Assembly (NCBI RefSeq): GCF_000760735.1
Contig: NZ_JMEX01000008.1
Location: forward strand, 404,018 to 468,017
From: Rhodococcoides fascians A44A
GTDB lineage: Bacteria > Actinomycetota > Actinomycetes > Mycobacteriales > Mycobacteriaceae
DNA length: 64,000 bases
Reading direction: 5' to 3'
Shown here: in pieces, positions 46,589 through 54,462 of the stretch
Position numbering within the stretch: the stretch's first letter is position 1
How the letters are laid out: every line of letters begins with the position of its first letter
Program-made: the position numbers and the translations under genes
Notes under the pieces: model-generated
Databases searched by the model: none
What the model saw: only the letters and a program-made list of their open reading frames with translations
Told to the model about the DNA's origin: nothing

Positions 46589-47605
46589 TCAACTCAGCGA
46601 GCAGCCGACGAGATCGCACTCCGGCACCAAGGTGATGCCGAACTCGGCTTCCACTCCGTCACGAATGTGCGACGCCAACGCCATGACGTCCGACGTGCTC
46701 GCCCCGCCGCGATTGGTGATGGCCAGCACGTGCTTGGTGGACAACGACACTGTTCCGTTGCCGAACTCCGTGCCGTAGCCGTGCGCGAAGCCGGCGTTCT
46801 GGATCAACCAGGCGGCATGGATCTTGATGCCCGACGGGTCCGGATACTGAGGCGCCCTCGATGCGGACGCGGGGATCTCCGTCAGCACCGGATTCAGGAA
46901 GAACGAGCCGACACTCCACGTGTCGTGATCTGCCGCGTCGAGCACCATGCCCTTCTGGCCACGCAGATCGAGGACTGCTTCTCTCACATCGAGAGCAGGG
47001 ACCGTGTCACCGATGTCGACGCCGAGCCGGTCCGCGAGACCGGCGTAGCGGACAGGATCGGAGGACACGGACCGTCGCAACCCCATCGTCGTGTCGAGAA
47101 TGACGTATCGCATCGAATGCTTGAACACCGACTGACGGTGCAATCCGAAACCGCATCGGTCCGGCGACCAGACGGCGGTCTCGCCTGTCTCGCGGTCGTA
47201 CACCGTCAGCGATTCCAGCACGTCGGACGTGACCGTGCCGTACGCACCGACGTTCTGCACCGGCGTCGCACCGGCCAATCCAGGAATGCCGGACAGGGTT
47301 TCGATCCCGGCAAGACCCTCGTCCAACGACGCGGCGACGACGGAGTCCCACCGCTCACCGGCAGCGACCCACATGGAATCACCGTCGACGCGCACTCCCG
47401 ACGTCTCGACCTTGATCACCAGACCGTCGAAACCCTGGTCCCCGACGACGAGGTTGGATCCGCCACCGACCAACAGCACCGGGGTTCCCGACGCATCGGC
47501 GTCGCGCACGAGGGAGACGAGTTCGTCGGACGTCGTTGCGACGGCGAACTCGCGAGCCGGGCCACCGAGTCGCATGGTGGTGAGCTCGGAAATTGCGGTA
47601 GGCAC
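46589..47605 (-). CDS. murB: UDP-N-acetylenolpyruvoylglucosamine reductase
   Basis: 338 residues. It reduces UDP-GlcNAc-enolpyruvate to UDP-MurNAc with FAD and NADPH in the cytoplasm. The FAD-binding part has TTMRLGGPAREFAVA and VLLVGGGSNLVVGDQGFDGLVIKV; the substrate region includes IPGLAGATPVQNVGAYG. The C-terminal active-site area has WLIQNAGFAHGYG and LSTKHVLAITNRGGAS. It is divergent from the DUF2505 gene (56 bases) as in mycobacteria, and namH follows it on the same strand. Confidence 0.95.
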   Translation of the reverse strand: MPTAISELTTMRLGGPAREFAVATTSDELVSLVRDADASGTPVLLVGGGSNLVVGDQGFDGLVIKVETSGVRVDGDSMWVAAGERWDSVVAASLDEGLAGIETLSGIPGLAGATPVQNVGAYGTVTSDVLESLTVYDRETGETAVWSPDRCGFGLHRQSVFKHSMRYVILDTTMGLRRSVSSDPVRYAGLADRLGVDIGDTVPALDVREAVLDLRGQKGMVLDAADHDTWSVGSFFLNPVLTEIPASASRAPQYPDPSGIKIHAAWLIQNAGFAHGYGTEFGNGTVSLSTKHVLAITNRGGASTSDVMALASHIRDGVEAEFGITLVPECDLVGCSLS

Positions 47606-47661
47606 GGGAGTCCAGGGTACCGGTCGACGCGGATGTCGGGAGCCACCGGTACCCTCCGCCT

Positions 47662-48168
47662 ATGCCTCGCCCCATCGCGCACAGCGCGCCCGTTCCCGCA
47701 CCCGTCGACAAGGTGCACGCCGCGCTCGTGTCCGAGAAGTACTGGAAGGACCGCATCGAGCAGATCGGCGGTCCGGGCGCACAGTTGGTGAGCGTCACCG
47801 CGATCAACGGAACCATCAGCGTCGTCATCACGCAGTCGGTTCCCGAGGAGGAACTCCCCGCCGCGGTCACCGCCTTCAAGAAGGGCCCGCTGATCATCGA
47901 GCGCACCGAGTCGTGGGGTCCTCTCGGCGGCGGTCGCGCCGAGGGCAAGTTCGGAGCCACCGTCGACGGCGCTCCGGCAACCATTTCCGGCACCACGCTC
48001 CTCGAAGGCGACGACACGTCGTCGACGATGTCGCTGTCCGGAACCACCGAGGTCAAGATCCCTCTCTTCGGGAGCAAGATCGAAGCGATGATCAGCGAGC
48101 AGGTACTGGGGCTCATCGACAACGAGCACGACTTCACGGGCAACTGGATCGCGGACAACCTCGGATAG
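47662..48168 (+). CDS. DUF2505 family protein (first of two paralogues)
   Basis: 168 residues, soluble. The start is MPRPIAHSAPVPAPVDKVHA, and the rest has an alternating beta pattern ending in a long C-terminal helix (IEAMISEQVLGLIDNEHDFTGNWI). This is the DUF2505 family, with a START/polyketide cyclase-like fold that can hold a hydrophobic ligand; no function is established. Divergent from murB as with mycobacterial Rv0481c. A second copy follows 15 bases later, suggesting gene duplication. Confidence 0.87.
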   Translation: MPRPIAHSAPVPAPVDKVHAALVSEKYWKDRIEQIGGPGAQLVSVTAINGTISVVITQSVPEEELPAAVTAFKKGPLIIERTESWGPLGGGRAEGKFGATVDGAPATISGTTLLEGDDTSSTMSLSGTTEVKIPLFGSKIEAMISEQVLGLIDNEHDFTGNWIADNLG

Positions 48169-48183
48169 GTACCCTCTCCGGTT

Positions 48184-48687
48184 ATGGCGCGCCGAATGAA
48201 CTACTCAGCCCGGTTCACCTACTCCACAGAGCAGGTGTACGCGGCATTGTCGAGCCGCGATCACTGGGACGCTCGCATCGAGGAGATGAAGAAGTACTCC
48301 CACAACGAGCTGAAGAGCTTCGAGGTCTCCGACGCAGGCATCGACGTCGTGATGCACCACATCATTCCCAGGACCGAACTGCCGGACATCGCGCAGACGG
48401 TCATGAAGAAGGACATGGTCATCACCCGCAACGTGCACTTCGACCCCTACTCGGACACCACCGAAGGCAAATACGACGCCTCCATCCCCGCCGGCCCCGG
48501 CAGCCTCAAAGGCGTCACCTCCCTGTTCTCCACCGACACGGGCTCGACGCTGCGGACCTCCTCCGAGGCCAAGGTGTTCCTACCTTTCGTCGGCGGAAAA
48601 CTGGAACAGCTCATGCTCGTCAACCTCCGAGACCTCTGGCGCGGCGAAGGCGAAGTCACCGCCGACTGGCTTGCCCAGAACAACTAG
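48184..48687 (+). CDS. DUF2505 family protein (second of two paralogues)
   Basis: 167 residues with the same plan as the gene before it: MNYSARFTYSTEQVYAALSS aligns with the first protein's start, W(D/K)xRIE is shared, and the C-terminal helix is KLEQLMLVNLRDLWRGEGEVTADWLAQN. The two are clearly paralogues but have diverged widely (few identical positions by eye), so the duplication is not recent. A ligand-binding cavity role is possible from the fold. The stop codon is directly followed by repeat element B. Confidence 0.87.
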   Translation: MARRMNYSARFTYSTEQVYAALSSRDHWDARIEEMKKYSHNELKSFEVSDAGIDVVMHHIIPRTELPDIAQTVMKKDMVITRNVHFDPYSDTTEGKYDASIPAGPGSLKGVTSLFSTDTGSTLRTSSEAKVFLPFVGGKLEQLMLVNLRDLWRGEGEVTADWLAQNN

Positions 48688-49531
48688 AGGCTCCACTCCT
48701 GGCCAACCGGGTCGTTCCGCAGGCTCCACTCCTGGCCAACCGGGTCGTTCCGCAGGCTCCACTCCTGAAGGCACTGTTACCCGCGGCACCACCGGCATCA
48801 ACCGCCTCCGCCGCAGTGATCGGTGGCTGATGCACGATCCACTCGTGCGCCGGGTGCTGACCGATGCACCCGATCCCCTGGTCGTCGATCTCGGGTACGG
48901 CGCACGGCCGGACACGACGCTCGAGCTGGCTCGTCGGCTCCGAACCGTTCGGCCGGACCTGCGGGTCACCGGCCTCGAGATCGATCCCGCACGAGTTGTC
49001 GAGTCGCAGGAGAACGTCACGTTCGCGCGCGGCGGCTTCGAGCTCGCCGGCCTCCGACCGAACCTGGTTCGCGCGTTCAACGTGCTGCGGCAGTACCCCG
49101 AGGACGCTGTTCCCGACGCCTGGGCCCGCATCCTGTCCGGGCTCGAACCCGGCGGGCTCCTGGTCGACGGGACGTGCGACGAACTCGGCCGTCGGTGCGC
49201 GTGGGTGCTCGTCGGGCAGCAGGGTCCGATCTCGTTGACCTTGGCGTGGGATCCGTTCACCGTCGCGACGCCGTCGGACATCGCGGAGCGTCTGCCGAAG
49301 GTGTTGATTCACCGCAATGTGCCAGGTGAACGCATTCATGCGGTGCTGCGCGCCGCGGACAGGGCGTGGTCGACGGCGGCGCCGCTGGCACCGTTCGGCC
49401 CGCGAGTGCGATGGCGGGCGGCCTTGAATCAGTTGGTCGCCGAGGGTCTTCCCACCACGGCGCCGCGGCGCAGGCTACGCGACAACATCCTCACCGTTCC
49501 CTGGGATGCTGTGGCGCCCGCCGAGACCTAG
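48671..49531 (+). CDS. Class I SAM-dependent methyltransferase-like protein; 5' end contains repeat element B
   Basis: Up to 286 residues. The methyltransferase core is LVVDLGYGARPDTTLELA (SAM loop), VTGLEIDPARV and RILSGLEPGGLLVDGTCDE. The basic segment VTRGTTGINRLRRSDRW ahead of it looks conserved, but no ATG or GTG precedes it except beyond the repeat. The only start that keeps it is TTG 48671, inside the previous gene; translation would then produce two copies of an 11-residue GSTPGQPGRSA unit. ATG 48830 would give 234 residues without that segment. Either the repeat has been built into the protein or it displaced the old start. The stop overlaps the convergent gene by 4 bases. Confidence 0.75.
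   Translation: MPRTTRGSTPGQPGRSAGSTPGQPGRSAGSTPEGTVTRGTTGINRLRRSDRWLMHDPLVRRVLTDAPDPLVVDLGYGARPDTTLELARRLRTVRPDLRVTGLEIDPARVVESQENVTFARGGFELAGLRPNLVRAFNVLRQYPEDAVPDAWARILSGLEPGGLLVDGTCDELGRRCAWVLVGQQGPISLTLAWDPFTVATPSDIAERLPKVLIHRNVPGERIHAVLRAADRAWSTAAPLAPFGPRVRWRAALNQLVAEGLPTTAPRRRLRDNILTVPWDAVAPAET
48688..48768. repeat. Tandem repeat element B, 33-bp unit
   Basis: Two identical 33-base units (48688-48720, 48721-48753) and a partial third, each with AGGCTCCACTCCTGGCCAAC and CGGGTCGTTCCGC. The unit is a multiple of three, so a reading frame passes through it unbroken. It starts on the base after the DUF2505 stop codon. Confidence 0.9.
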
Positions 49532-50115
49532 GTGCAGGACGAGAGGGCGAGCTCGACGCGTTCGGCCACTCGTTCCGGCCCGCCGACGGCTTCGTCGTAC
49601 AGGGTTCCCGGGTCGACGCGGCCGATGGCGACGGCGTCGCCCACCACTTCGTCGAGGGTGATCTGGGAGATTCCTCCGGCGGCGAGGTCCAGGACAGTTC
49701 GGACCGGGGTGGTCATCCGGAACGTGCCGGTGGACTCGAAGTCCTTCGGAGACAGCTGCAGTCGGTGCACGGCGAGGCGCGTGTCGGTCAGACGCAGGTT
49801 GGTGTACGCGGAGACGTGCACGAACTGCGGGTGCAGGTGTCCGAATCCGTGTAGCTCGGCGGCACTTTGGTGAGAGATCACAGCATCACCACCGAACCAC
49901 GCGCACCACATGGCGAACTGTTCGAGGTCGCTGTGCGGCCAGTCGGTCAGCCGGCACAGGTTTCGTTCCACTTTGGTCCAGTCGCCGACGGCGATGTTGG
50001 CGACCACTGCAGGGGCCTCGAAGCCCAGGGCCTCGGCCTGCTCGGTGGTGAAGTATCCGTCTTGGCGTGCTGCCAGACGACGCAGTTCGACGGTGCTCGG
50101 CCGTAACGTGCTCAT
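49528..50115 (-). CDS. AbiEi-type antitoxin-domain protein, no toxin partner seen
   Basis: 195 residues from ATG 50115. The N-terminal winged helix ELRRLAARQDGYFTTEQAEALGF, followed by VANIAVGDWTKVERNLCRLTDW, is the AbiEi antitoxin N-terminal domain layout. A C-terminal part follows with DAVISHQSAAELHGFGHLHP and TTPVRTVLDLAAGGI, as in AbiEi-4 proteins. In type IV AbiE systems a nucleotidyltransferase toxin (AbiEii) is encoded next to it; here the neighbours are a methyltransferase and an LmeA-like gene, so it is an orphan. Many actinobacteria carry such solitary proteins, probably regulators. Confidence 0.8.
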   Translation of the reverse strand: MSTLRPSTVELRRLAARQDGYFTTEQAEALGFEAPAVVANIAVGDWTKVERNLCRLTDWPHSDLEQFAMWCAWFGGDAVISHQSAAELHGFGHLHPQFVHVSAYTNLRLTDTRLAVHRLQLSPKDFESTGTFRMTTPVRTVLDLAAGGISQITLDEVVGDAVAIGRVDPGTLYDEAVGGPERVAERVELALSSCT

Positions 50116-50247
50116 GCGCCCCAGCGTACGACAATCTGTGTTGCACATCACAAAGAATTGGCACTACTCCCGTGTCGATCCATCTTTCCCACGCTTGTAT
50201 CTCTGTTTCACAGAGGACTTTCAGAATCATCGGGAAGACTGCGGCGA

Positions 50248-50982
50248 ATGACACGAAGCAAAGCTCCCATGATCGCGGTGCTCGTCGTACTCGTTCTCGT
50301 CGCGGCGTTGCTCGGCGGGGAACTGTATTTCCGGCAGCAGATCAAGTCGTGCCTCGCCGGCCAACTGGAGTCCGAGATCGGCAGCCAGGTCGACGTCGGT
50401 CTCGGATGGAAGCCCATTCTGATCTCGCTCGTCGACAAGCAGGTTTCTTCGGTCACGCTCGATTCGAACGATGCCCGCTTCGGCCCCGCCGAGGGCATGA
50501 CCGTCCACGCGGAGGTGGAGGACGTCGACCTCGCGCAGACCGCGGACAGCAACGGGACCATCGGCAGCTCCAGCGCCGACATCTCGTGGTCGACCGACGG
50601 GATCGCCCGCACCCTGCAGTCCCAGGGCATCGGTGCCCTCGTCTCCGGTGTGACGTCGGACGCCGCGGCGGGCACGCTGTCCTTCGCGGTGGGCGGCCTC
50701 GCGCAGTTGACCGTGAAGCCGACCGTCACCGGCGACCGCGTCGACGTCCAGACCGTCGACGCATCGATCCTCGGCCTCGGCATCCCGACCGACCTCGTCG
50801 ACAGCATCGTCGGCGTCCTCTCCGACAGCCTCCAGCAGTACCCGCTGGACATGACGCCGACGTCGTTGACCGTCACCGACAGCGGCATCGCACTGAACCT
50901 GCAGGGCGGGCAGTACTCGATTCCCGCCGCCCAACCGGGTCAGACGGTCGAGGCTCCCGAAGGCTGCGGAATGCTCGCGTAG
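50248..50982 (+). CDS. LmeA-like phospholipid-binding protein (DUF2993)
   Basis: 244 residues with one N-terminal helix (about 8-25, MIAVLVVLVLVAALLGGELY) that anchors or exports it. The rest is the DUF2993 domain: beta-rich, with SCLAGQLESEIGSQVDVGLGWKPIL and repeated short strands (VTLDSNDARF, VDVQTVDASILGLGI). Mycobacterial LmeA of this family binds phospholipids in the periplasm and is needed for lipomannan length. Rv0479c, at this place next to deoC, is a membrane-anchored relative. Function here is inferred from family only. Confidence 0.82.
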   Translation: MTRSKAPMIAVLVVLVLVAALLGGELYFRQQIKSCLAGQLESEIGSQVDVGLGWKPILISLVDKQVSSVTLDSNDARFGPAEGMTVHAEVEDVDLAQTADSNGTIGSSSADISWSTDGIARTLQSQGIGALVSGVTSDAAAGTLSFAVGGLAQLTVKPTVTGDRVDVQTVDASILGLGIPTDLVDSIVGVLSDSLQQYPLDMTPTSLTVTDSGIALNLQGGQYSIPAAQPGQTVEAPEGCGMLA

Positions 50983-50995
50983 CGGAAACTGGCCC

Positions 50996-51646
50996 CTACA
51001 CCCCGTCCAAGACGGCGCGCGTACCCGAGAGACCCAATCTGGTTGCGCCCGCGTCGATCATCGCCAGGGCGGCGTCCGTCGTACGGATGCCGCCGCTGGC
51101 CTTGACGCCGAGTCGTCCGCCGACGGTCTCCGCCATCAACCGCACTGCTTCGACGCTGGCGCCGCCTGCCGGATGGAAGCCGGTGGAGGTCTTGACGAAG
51201 TTGGCACCGGCTTTCTCCGCGACGCGGCAGGTTTCGACGATCGCGTCGTCGGACAGGGCTGCCGATTCGATGATCACCTTGAGCACAGCCGTCGGTCCGA
51301 TGGCTTCGCGGACGGTCAGGATGTCCGACAGCACAGCGTTGTAGTCGCCGGCGACTGCGGCTCCGACGTCGATGACCATATCGATTTCCTGCGCACCTTG
51401 ATCGACGGCGAGCCGCGCTTCCGCTCCCTTGACGAGCGAATGATGTTTGCCCGACGGGAATCCCGCGACTGCGGCGACGACGAGTCCGTCGGCCCTGATC
51501 GGCAGCATCGAGGGTGACACGCAGACTGCGAGGACACCGAGTTCGAGGCCCTCGGCGATGAGTGCAGTCACGTCGTCGGACGTGGCTTCGGGCTTGAGCA
51601 GGGTGTGGTCGACCATTCGGGCGAGGGCTCCGCGTGAGAGAGACAT
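50996..51646 (-). CDS. deoC: Deoxyribose-phosphate aldolase
   Basis: 216 residues from ATG 51646. TIM-barrel class I aldolase; it splits 2-deoxyribose-5-phosphate into glyceraldehyde-3-phosphate and acetaldehyde, feeding nucleoside carbon into glycolysis. The Schiff-base lysine is in [13 protein letters not shown], the second lysine in [10 protein letters not shown], and [10 protein letters not shown] is the N-terminal signature. It is convergent with the LmeA-like gene and divergent from the methyltransferase gene. Confidence 0.95.
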   Translation of the reverse strand: MSLSRGALARMVDHTLLKPEATSDDVTALIAEGLELGVLAVCVSPSMLPIRADGLVVAAVAGFPSGKHHSLVKGAEARLAVDQGAQEIDMVIDVGAAVAGDYNAVLSDILTVREAIGPTAVLKVIIESAALSDDAIVETCRVAEKAGANFVKTSTGFHPAGGASVEAVRLMAETVGGRLGVKASGGIRTTDAALAMIDAGATRLGLSGTRAVLDGV

Positions 51647-51691
51647 GAGACCACCCAACCACAGCCCCCGAGCGACATAAACTCATCGGTC

Positions 51692-52522
51692 ATGAGCGTC
51701 GCAGGCACTTTCAATTCCACGAGTTCCGATTTCGACTCCGTCACCCCGCTCGTCTGGGGTCCGGCAGGCCAGTCGTTGGCGTTCGCGATCGCATTGAGGG
51801 CCGGGGACGCGGTGCTCGACGTCTGCGCGGGTACGGGCGCGTCGGCGCTCCCCGCAGCGCGGGCAGTGGGTCCGGACGGCATCGTCCACGCCATCGATCT
51901 CGCCGACGACCTCCTCGAGGTCGGGCGGGTGAAGGCCACGGCGGCCGCGCTGCGCAACATCGACTTCGTGTGCGCCGACGCCACCGAGTGGGAGACACCG
52001 AGTTCCGTTCCGGACGGCTACGACGCGTTGTCCTGCTCCTACGGCATCTTCTTTCTTCCGGACATGGACATCTCGTTCGCGCGCCTGGTTCGCTTGGTTC
52101 GACCTGGCGGTCGTGTCGGCGTCACCGTGTGGCGCAAGGGCGCGGTGGAAGCGTTCGGTAACGCGTTCTTCGACGTCGTCGCCCGCTACGCGCCGGACGT
52201 CGCGCACAACGGTCCTCGGTCGAGGAGCAACTACGACACCAACCCCATCCGACGGGTGGAGACAGCGGACTCCTTGGCCGAGTGGCTGCAGTCGGAGGGA
52301 TGCAGCGACGTACAGGTTCAGGAACTGTCCAATCACGTTCCCGCCACCGAGGAGTTCGTGTGGAACTTCGTGTTGGGCAGCGGCTTTCGTGGCGCCTTGA
52401 GCAACTTCGACGAGTCCACCACACTCGCGATCCGACGAGAGTTCGGCGAGCTGCTGACCGAGCGCGGTATCGATTTCGTCGACGCCACCACACTGGTCGC
52501 AACCGGCGTCAGGACCGCCTGA
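51692..52522 (+). CDS. Class I SAM-dependent methyltransferase (UbiE/COQ5-like)
   Basis: 276 residues. The SAM-binding loop is VLDVCAGTGASALPAAR, the acidic residue ending the second strand is in VHAIDLADDLL, then DFVCADATEWE and RLVRLVRPGGRVGVTVWRKG. The general look is of the ubiquinone/menaquinone methyltransferase group, but substrate residues cannot be read. It is followed 12 bases later by purU on the same strand, so the two may be co-transcribed. Confidence 0.87.
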   Translation: MSVAGTFNSTSSDFDSVTPLVWGPAGQSLAFAIALRAGDAVLDVCAGTGASALPAARAVGPDGIVHAIDLADDLLEVGRVKATAAALRNIDFVCADATEWETPSSVPDGYDALSCSYGIFFLPDMDISFARLVRLVRPGGRVGVTVWRKGAVEAFGNAFFDVVARYAPDVAHNGPRSRSNYDTNPIRRVETADSLAEWLQSEGCSDVQVQELSNHVPATEEFVWNFVLGSGFRGALSNFDESTTLAIRREFGELLTERGIDFVDATTLVATGVRTA

Positions 52523-52534
52523 GAGAATCGACGC

Positions 52535-53422
52535 ATGAGTTCCGCTGCTGTAGCCGACGACCGTCGCTACGTTCTGTCCCTCGGGTGCCCCGACACCACC
52601 GGCATCGTTGCCAGGATTTCCTCGTTCCTCGCGGACGTCGGCGGCTGGATCGTCGAAGCCGCGTATCACGCCGACCCGGACACGGGCTGGTTCTTCACCC
52701 GCCAGGCCGTCCGGGCGTCGTCGGTGAACATGAGCATCGAGGATCTACGCGCACGATTCCAGGAAGTCGCCGACGACATCGGCCCCGAGACGGAGTGGAC
52801 GCTTCAGGATTCCGGCGAGCGCAAACGCGTCGTACTTCTCGTCAGCAAGGAAGCGCACTGCCTGCACGATCTGTTGGGGCGCGCGGCGGGCGGCGAGCTA
52901 CCTGCCGAGATCTCGGCCGTGATCGGTAATCACAAGTCGCTGGAACCGGTGGCGACAGCGCACGGCATCACGTTCCATCATGTCGAGTTCGCGAAGGATC
53001 CGGCCGAACGAGGCCCGGCGTTCGATCGGGTTCGCGAGCTGGTCGACTCCTATGATCCCCACGCCGTCGTTCTGGCCCGGTTCATGCAGGTGCTGCCGGA
53101 GGATCTGTGCGAGCACTGGGCCGGCCGCGCGCTGAACATCCACCACAGCTTCCTGCCGTCGTTCGTTGGCGCACGCCCTTACCACCAGGCATTCGCCCGT
53201 GGCGTGAAGCTGATCGGAGCGACCTGCCATTACGTGACGGCCGAGCTCGACGCCGGCCCGATCATCGAACAGGACGTCATTCGCGTCGACCACTCCGACG
53301 AGGTCACCGACATGGTGCGCCAGGGCCGGGACATCGAGAAGCTCGTTCTCTCCCGTGGCCTCCGATGGCATCTGGAGGACCGTGTCCTGGTCCACGGCCG
53401 TAAGACAGTCGTCTTCAGCTAG
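52535..53422 (+). CDS. purU: Formyltetrahydrofolate deformylase
   Basis: 295 residues. An N-terminal ACT domain (about 10-85: YVLSLGCPDTTGIVARISSF) is followed by the formyltransferase-fold catalytic domain. It releases formate from 10-formyltetrahydrofolate and so balances the one-carbon pool. The catalytic region LNIHHSFLPSFVGARPYHQAF has the key His, and the Asp is in IEQDVIRVDHSD. Length and order of domains are normal. It is convergent with the alpha/beta hydrolase gene, 13 bases away. Confidence 0.95.
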   Translation: MSSAAVADDRRYVLSLGCPDTTGIVARISSFLADVGGWIVEAAYHADPDTGWFFTRQAVRASSVNMSIEDLRARFQEVADDIGPETEWTLQDSGERKRVVLLVSKEAHCLHDLLGRAAGGELPAEISAVIGNHKSLEPVATAHGITFHHVEFAKDPAERGPAFDRVRELVDSYDPHAVVLARFMQVLPEDLCEHWAGRALNIHHSFLPSFVGARPYHQAFARGVKLIGATCHYVTAELDAGPIIEQDVIRVDHSDEVTDMVRQGRDIEKLVLSRGLRWHLEDRVLVHGRKTVVFS

Positions 53423-53435
53423 TTGCCCGCGGGCT

Positions 53436-54461
53436 TCACAAGTTGCGCAGGCGCGCGACTTCGGCGTTGAACTCGTCGATGGCCTCGACCGAACTCATGT
53501 GGCCGATGCCGGGAATCTCGACGAGGGCGCTGAGGTGGTCGTGGGCGTCGAGCGCTTCGGCCAGTTTGCGGGCGTGCACGGGAGGCGTGAGCCGGTCCGC
53601 GGTTCCCACGAGCACGGTCGTCGGCACGTTGAGGTTCTTCAGCGCCTCGTGAATGTCGAGGTCGGTGAGTGCAGCGCCCCAGATTCCTCGGGTTCGGGGC
53701 GCACACTCGAGCACGATCTTCTCGCAGAACGCGACCTCGGCAGGCGTCGATCCCGGCGCCATCGACACGTACTTGATGGCGTGGCGGGTGACGGACGACG
53801 GTCGTAGCGGGACCGCTGATTTGAGGACCACCCGCCCGACGGGCACGGGTACGCGCGGGAATCGCTGAGGGAGCGGGATGACCGTGGTCTCACGTACCAG
53901 GCTGTCCGTGGCGGTCGAGGCGAGCAGGACTGCGCTCACCAGGCGGTCGACCTGTTCGGGGTACCGCCCCGCCCAGGCCATGATCGACATTCCGCCCATG
54001 CTGTGGCCGACGAGCACTGCCTTGTCCGATTCATCGACAGTGGCCGCGAGAACGTCCGCGAGGTCGTCGGCGAGTACGTCGGGGCCGAGCGGCCTGGTGC
54101 CGACGTCGCTGCGGCCGTGGCCACGCTGGTCGTAGACGATGACCTTGTAGTTGTCCGCGAAGGCGTTGATCTGCGGTGTCCAGTAGTCCACCGAGCACGT
54201 CCAACCGTGGCTGAACACGATCGGCTGTGCGTCGGGGTCTCCGTAGATCCGCACGTGCAGTTGCGCGCCGTCGTCGGTGACGACGGGGACGGTCCGAGGA
54301 ACGTGTGTCGGCTGGTGCAGCAGCTCGTCGGGTCGACTGTCCGCCGCGCGGACGAAACTGTTCGCGTGGCGATTTCTGCGGACGAGGGCACCGATGCCCG
54401 TAATCGCCGCGAGACCTCCGACTCCGAGAATCGTTGCCTCGACTGCCTTGCGTGTAACCAC
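53436..54461 (-). CDS. Alpha/beta hydrolase with N-terminal membrane anchor
   Basis: 341 residues from GTG 54461, with GGGGAGG 7 bases upstream and only one base between it and the MerR stop. A hydrophobic helix (about 8-24, TILGVGGLAAITGIGAL) precedes the hydrolase domain. The fold motifs are FSHGWTCSVDYW, YDQRGHGRSD, the nucleophile elbow LVGHSMGGMSIMAW, the acid in VLVGTADRLTPP and the base in GIGHMSSVE. Substrate unknown. The tight coupling to the MerR-family regulator gene suggests the regulator controls this enzyme. Confidence 0.87.
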   Translation of the reverse strand: MVTRKAVEATILGVGGLAAITGIGALVRRNRHANSFVRAADSRPDELLHQPTHVPRTVPVVTDDGAQLHVRIYGDPDAQPIVFSHGWTCSVDYWTPQINAFADNYKVIVYDQRGHGRSDVGTRPLGPDVLADDLADVLAATVDESDKAVLVGHSMGGMSIMAWAGRYPEQVDRLVSAVLLASTATDSLVRETTVIPLPQRFPRVPVPVGRVVLKSAVPLRPSSVTRHAIKYVSMAPGSTPAEVAFCEKIVLECAPRTRGIWGAALTDLDIHEALKNLNVPTTVLVGTADRLTPPVHARKLAEALDAHDHLSALVEIPGIGHMSSVEAIDEFNAEVARLRNL

Positions 54462-54462
54462 T

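Noticed and set aside
49528-50115. Complete AbiE toxin-antitoxin system
   Set aside because: No nucleotidyltransferase toxin gene is present on either side.
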